A stretch of DNA of 19,233 nt from an uncultured Solobacterium sp. (lineage in GTDB: Bacteria > Bacillota_I > Bacilli_A > Erysipelotrichales > Erysipelotrichaceae): contig URYK01000051.1 in assembly GCA_900552125.1 (NCBI GenBank), forward strand, positions 1-19,233. The letters run 5' to 3'. The translations under genes were made by a program, and so were the position numbers. Shown here piece by piece: positions 17,557-19,233 of this stretch. The notes beneath the pieces were generated by a model. It was given only the letters and a program-made list of their open reading frames with translations, was not told the origin of the DNA and searched no databases. Position 1 is the first letter of the stretch, and every line of letters begins with the position of its first letter.

Positions 17557-17979
17557 TTATTTCTTTCCTTCTTTAGGTTTTTTAGCACCATACAATGAAC
17601 GGCTCTGATTACGGTTAGCAACACCAGCGCAGTCCAATGTACCACGAATAATGTGGTAACGAACCCCTGGAAGGTCCTTAACACGTCCTCCACGAATCAT
17701 TACAACACTGTGCTCCTGTAGGTTATGTCCAATACCTGGAATGTAAGCAGTAACTTCCATACCATTACTTAAACGAACACGGGCATATTTACGAAGTGCT
17801 GAGTTTGGTTTTTTAGGTGTCATAGTTCCGACACGAGTACAAACTCCACGTTTCTGAGGTGCACTCAAGTTTGTAGGACGTTTTTTAATTGAGTTATATC
17901 CTCTATTCAGAGCAGGAGACTTAGAAAGCTTTACGCTCTGTTCACGACCTTTACGAATTAATTGGTTAATTGTTGGCAT
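17557..17979 (-). CDS. rpsL: 30S ribosomal protein S12 (uS12)
   Basis: Decoding-centre protein that controls accuracy and is the classic streptomycin target. 140 aa; the insertion [19 protein letters not shown] near residues 27-45 is the Gram-positive form. [11 protein letters not shown] (54-64) and [12 protein letters not shown] (98-109) keep lysine at the positions where substitutions commonly confer streptomycin resistance, so the allele looks sensitive-type. It is the first gene of the str operon, with AGGAGG at plus 17985-17990 placed 5 nt from the ATG. Confidence 0.99.
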   Translation of the reverse strand: MPTINQLIRKGREQSVKLSKSPALNRGYNSIKKRPTNLSAPQKRGVCTRVGTMTPKKPNSALRKYARVRLSNGMEVTAYIPGIGHNLQEHSVVMIRGGRVKDLPGVRYHIIRGTLDCAGVANRNQSRSLYGAKKPKEGKK

Positions 17980-18072
17980 AATGTCCTCCTTTCACTAACA
18001 CACATTTCCGGGTGTGTCATTTCGAAGTGTAAATGTAGTTCCCGCGAACGGGAACTTAAAAAATCCACTTGC
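17980..18072 (-). promoter_or_regulatory. Structured 5' leader of the rpsL (str) operon
   Basis: About 93 nt of leader contain three hairpins by inspection: a perfect 8-bp stem AGTTCCCG / CGGGAACT closing a TTCG tetraloop (plus 18049-18056 and 18037-18044); a 5-bp stem CATTT / AAATG (18031-18035 with 18018-18022); and an 8-bp stem TGACACAC / GTGTGTTA (18012-18019 with 17996-18003, including one G-U) just before the ribosome site. The second and third overlap by two bases. No U-run follows any of them. A regulatory or mRNA-stabilising role is plausible but unproven. Confidence 0.5.
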
Positions 18073-18078
18073 CCTGTA

Positions 18079-18107
18079 ATGATAAAACATCAGTAATCAC
18101 TTGTCAA
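18079..18107 (-). promoter_or_regulatory. Promoter of the str operon (rpsL)
   Basis: Minus strand: consensus -35 TTGACA (plus 18102-18107), 17-nt spacer, -10 TATCAT (plus 18079-18084). Initiation is expected near plus 18072. The -35 faces the -35 of the divergent HAD-gene promoter 18 bp away. Confidence 0.75.
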
Positions 18108-18125
18108 TACCTTTTTATAAATTCT

Positions 18126-18154
18126 TTGTAAAAGTACCAACATTTTAGTATAAT
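18126..18154 (+). promoter_or_regulatory. Promoter of the HAD-phosphatase gene
   Basis: Plus strand: -35 TTGTAA (18126-18131), 17-nt spacer, perfect -10 TATAAT (18149-18154). Initiation is expected near 18161, giving a short leader of about 35 nt with GGAGG at 18185-18189 before the start codon. Confidence 0.65.
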
Positions 18155-18195
18155 GATATCGATAATGAAAAAAAGAAGGAAGTTGGAGGTATTTC

Positions 18196-19011
18196 ATGAC
18201 TTACAAAATTGCTTTTTTTGATATGGATGGAACACTATATCAGACAGAAAATGATATTATTCAGGAATCTAGTATACGCTCATTACAAAAATTAAAAGAA
18301 GAGGGTTTTGTTGTGTGTGCCGCAACAGGAAGACCATTAAATCAAATGAATTTAATTCTTAATCGTGTTCATTTTGACTATATGGTTTTAATCAACGGAG
18401 GCTATGTGCTAGATAAAAATCAGGAACTATTGTTTGAAAACCCTCTAAACAAACATACTACTGAGGAAATAGTAGAATGGTGTCAGAAGAAAGAAAATGG
18501 AATTATGCTTCATTTTGGTGACAGCACTTATATATATAACCATTTCTATCCTTTCTATTATTTCTGTAGAGATCATCATGTCTTAGATTATTTATTCTAT
18601 GACGAACAAAGATCATATCATAAACGTCATAATGCATATAATGCAGTTATCATGACAAAAGATAAAAAGGGATTAGATGATTTTATAAAAGAACATCTAA
18701 TGTTAAGAAGTGATTTAATCAATGTTTCCCAAGATCATTTCTGTTTTGATGTCTTTAATGCTAATAATGATAAGTTTGTCGGTATCAATCAAGTGTTAAA
18801 ACATCTTAATCTAAGTTGGGAAGAATGTATTTGTTTTGGTGATAGCACAAATGATATAAAAATGTTAGAAATGGCAGGAGCTGGAATTGCCATGGGTAAT
18901 GCAAGTGATTATGTTAAATCCTTTGCTAATATACATACAACTTCTGTATATGATCATGGTATCGCCAATGCATTAAATAATCTGCTAGATTTCAATATTG
19001 AACTTAAATAA
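18196..19011 (+). CDS. HAD-superfamily hydrolase, Cof/IIB subfamily (likely sugar-phosphate phosphatase)
   Basis: Predicted cytoplasmic Mg2+-dependent phosphatase. 271 aa, normal for Cof-type proteins. Motif I FFDMDGTL holds nucleophile D9 and acid/base D11; motif II is T44 in AATGRP; motif III is probably K193 (NNDKFVG); motif IV GDSTND (215-220) supplies the metal-binding acids. The large insertion between motifs II and III (about residues 85-185) is the C2B cap that sets specificity. Such enzymes act on sugar phosphates, nucleotides or cofactors such as PLP; the substrate cannot be told. GGAGG lies 6 nt before the ATG. It is the only plus-strand gene, transcribed away from the str operon. 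No clear terminator follows. Confidence 0.92.
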   Translation: MTYKIAFFDMDGTLYQTENDIIQESSIRSLQKLKEEGFVVCAATGRPLNQMNLILNRVHFDYMVLINGGYVLDKNQELLFENPLNKHTTEEIVEWCQKKENGIMLHFGDSTYIYNHFYPFYYFCRDHHVLDYLFYDEQRSYHKRHNAYNAVIMTKDKKGLDDFIKEHLMLRSDLINVSQDHFCFDVFNANNDKFVGINQVLKHLNLSWEECICFGDSTNDIKMLEMAGAGIAMGNASDYVKSFANIHTTSVYDHGIANALNNLLDFNIELK

Positions 19012-19233
19012 TACGCACTATGCATATATTAAAAGAAGTCACTTGACCAATGTCATTAAGTTAAAGTTGGCAAAAAGTTAGTAGATACACAAAAGATAAT
19101 TATTGAATTTGCTAGCCATACTTTTGTGGGAGCGAAAAAGTGCAGTATTGCTACTCCACAGTTAAAGGTATATAATAGGGGTGGTTAATCAAGTCTATAG
19201 ATGAATGATACGACTGGTTTTCTTCTAACTAAA
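19012..19233. other. Non-coding or unassigned right end
   Basis: 222 bases after the HAD gene. On both strands stop codons break all frames within about 45 codons, and I see no start codon with a ribosome site. There is no clear hairpin-plus-U terminator for the HAD gene. An imperfect inverted repeat GTGG(G)AG / CTCCAC lies around 19126-19159. A promoter-like sequence is listed separately. It may be the upstream region of a gene outside the window or an old mobile-element remnant. Confidence 0.5.
19148..19176 (+). promoter_or_regulatory. Candidate rightward promoter at the window end
   Basis: -35 TTGCTA (19148-19153, 4/6), exactly 17 nt, then a perfect -10 TATAAT (19171-19176). Initiation near 19183 would give a transcript with at least 50 nt before the window edge and no start codon with a ribosome site inside it. 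Confidence 0.45.

Noticed and set aside
19020..19233. Possible transposase or insertion-sequence remnant at the right end
   Set aside because: Short frames such as 19064-19189 have no start and match no motif I can name, and I see no terminal inverted repeats or target duplication, so I list the stretch as unassigned.

Overview
This is a low-GC, AT-rich bacterial chromosome segment carrying the str and S10-spc ribosomal protein clusters. Almost everything is on the minus strand and is transcribed from right to left. A Bacillota (Firmicutes) origin is well supported: the gene order is Gram-positive, S12 has the Gram-positive insertion, S14 is the short four-cysteine type, Shine-Dalgarno sequences are strong AGGAGG types, and terminators are hairpin plus U-run. 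A lineage near Erysipelotrichia is my inference from overall sequence feel and the lack of an L30 gene; it is not proven here.

Layout in transcription order. (1) str operon: a promoter near 18079-18107 and a structured leader, then rpsL (S12), rpsG (S7), fusA (EF-G) and tuf (EF-Tu), closed by a strong terminator at 13669-13696. tuf may also have its own promoter in the fusA-tuf gap. (2) A small stand-alone YbjQ-family gene (13235-13552) with its own terminator. (3) A TPP-riboswitch-controlled operon (riboswitch 13023-13146): permease, lipoprotein binding protein and ATPase of a ThiXYZ-type thiamine-precursor importer, followed by a TatD-like hydrolase, ending in a terminator at 9757-9785. (4) The S10-spc operon: a good extended -10 promoter (9614-9642), a leader of about 118 nt with several hairpins, then rpsJ, rplC, rplD, rplW, rplB, rpsS, rplV, rpsC, rplP, rpmC, rpsQ, rplN, rplX, rplE, rpsN, rpsH, rplF, rplR, rpsE, rplO and the beginning of secY, which runs off the left edge. 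rpmD (L30), usually between rpsE and rplO, is absent.

To the right of rpsL a divergent plus-strand gene encodes a Cof-type HAD phosphatase (18196-19011). The last 222 bases hold no convincing gene but contain a good promoter-like sequence pointing out of the window.

The ribosomal genes are tightly packed (gaps mostly 1-25 nt, one TAATG overlap), as expected for coordinated synthesis of translation machinery. The thiamine cassette sits as an independent, separately terminated unit between the str and S10 blocks. I found no clearly new system. The points most worth a second look are the TatD-like enzyme in the thiamine regulon, the structured rpsJ and rpsL leaders, the hairpin between rplW and rplB, the missing rpmD, and the long Asn/Arg/Gly tail on S3.
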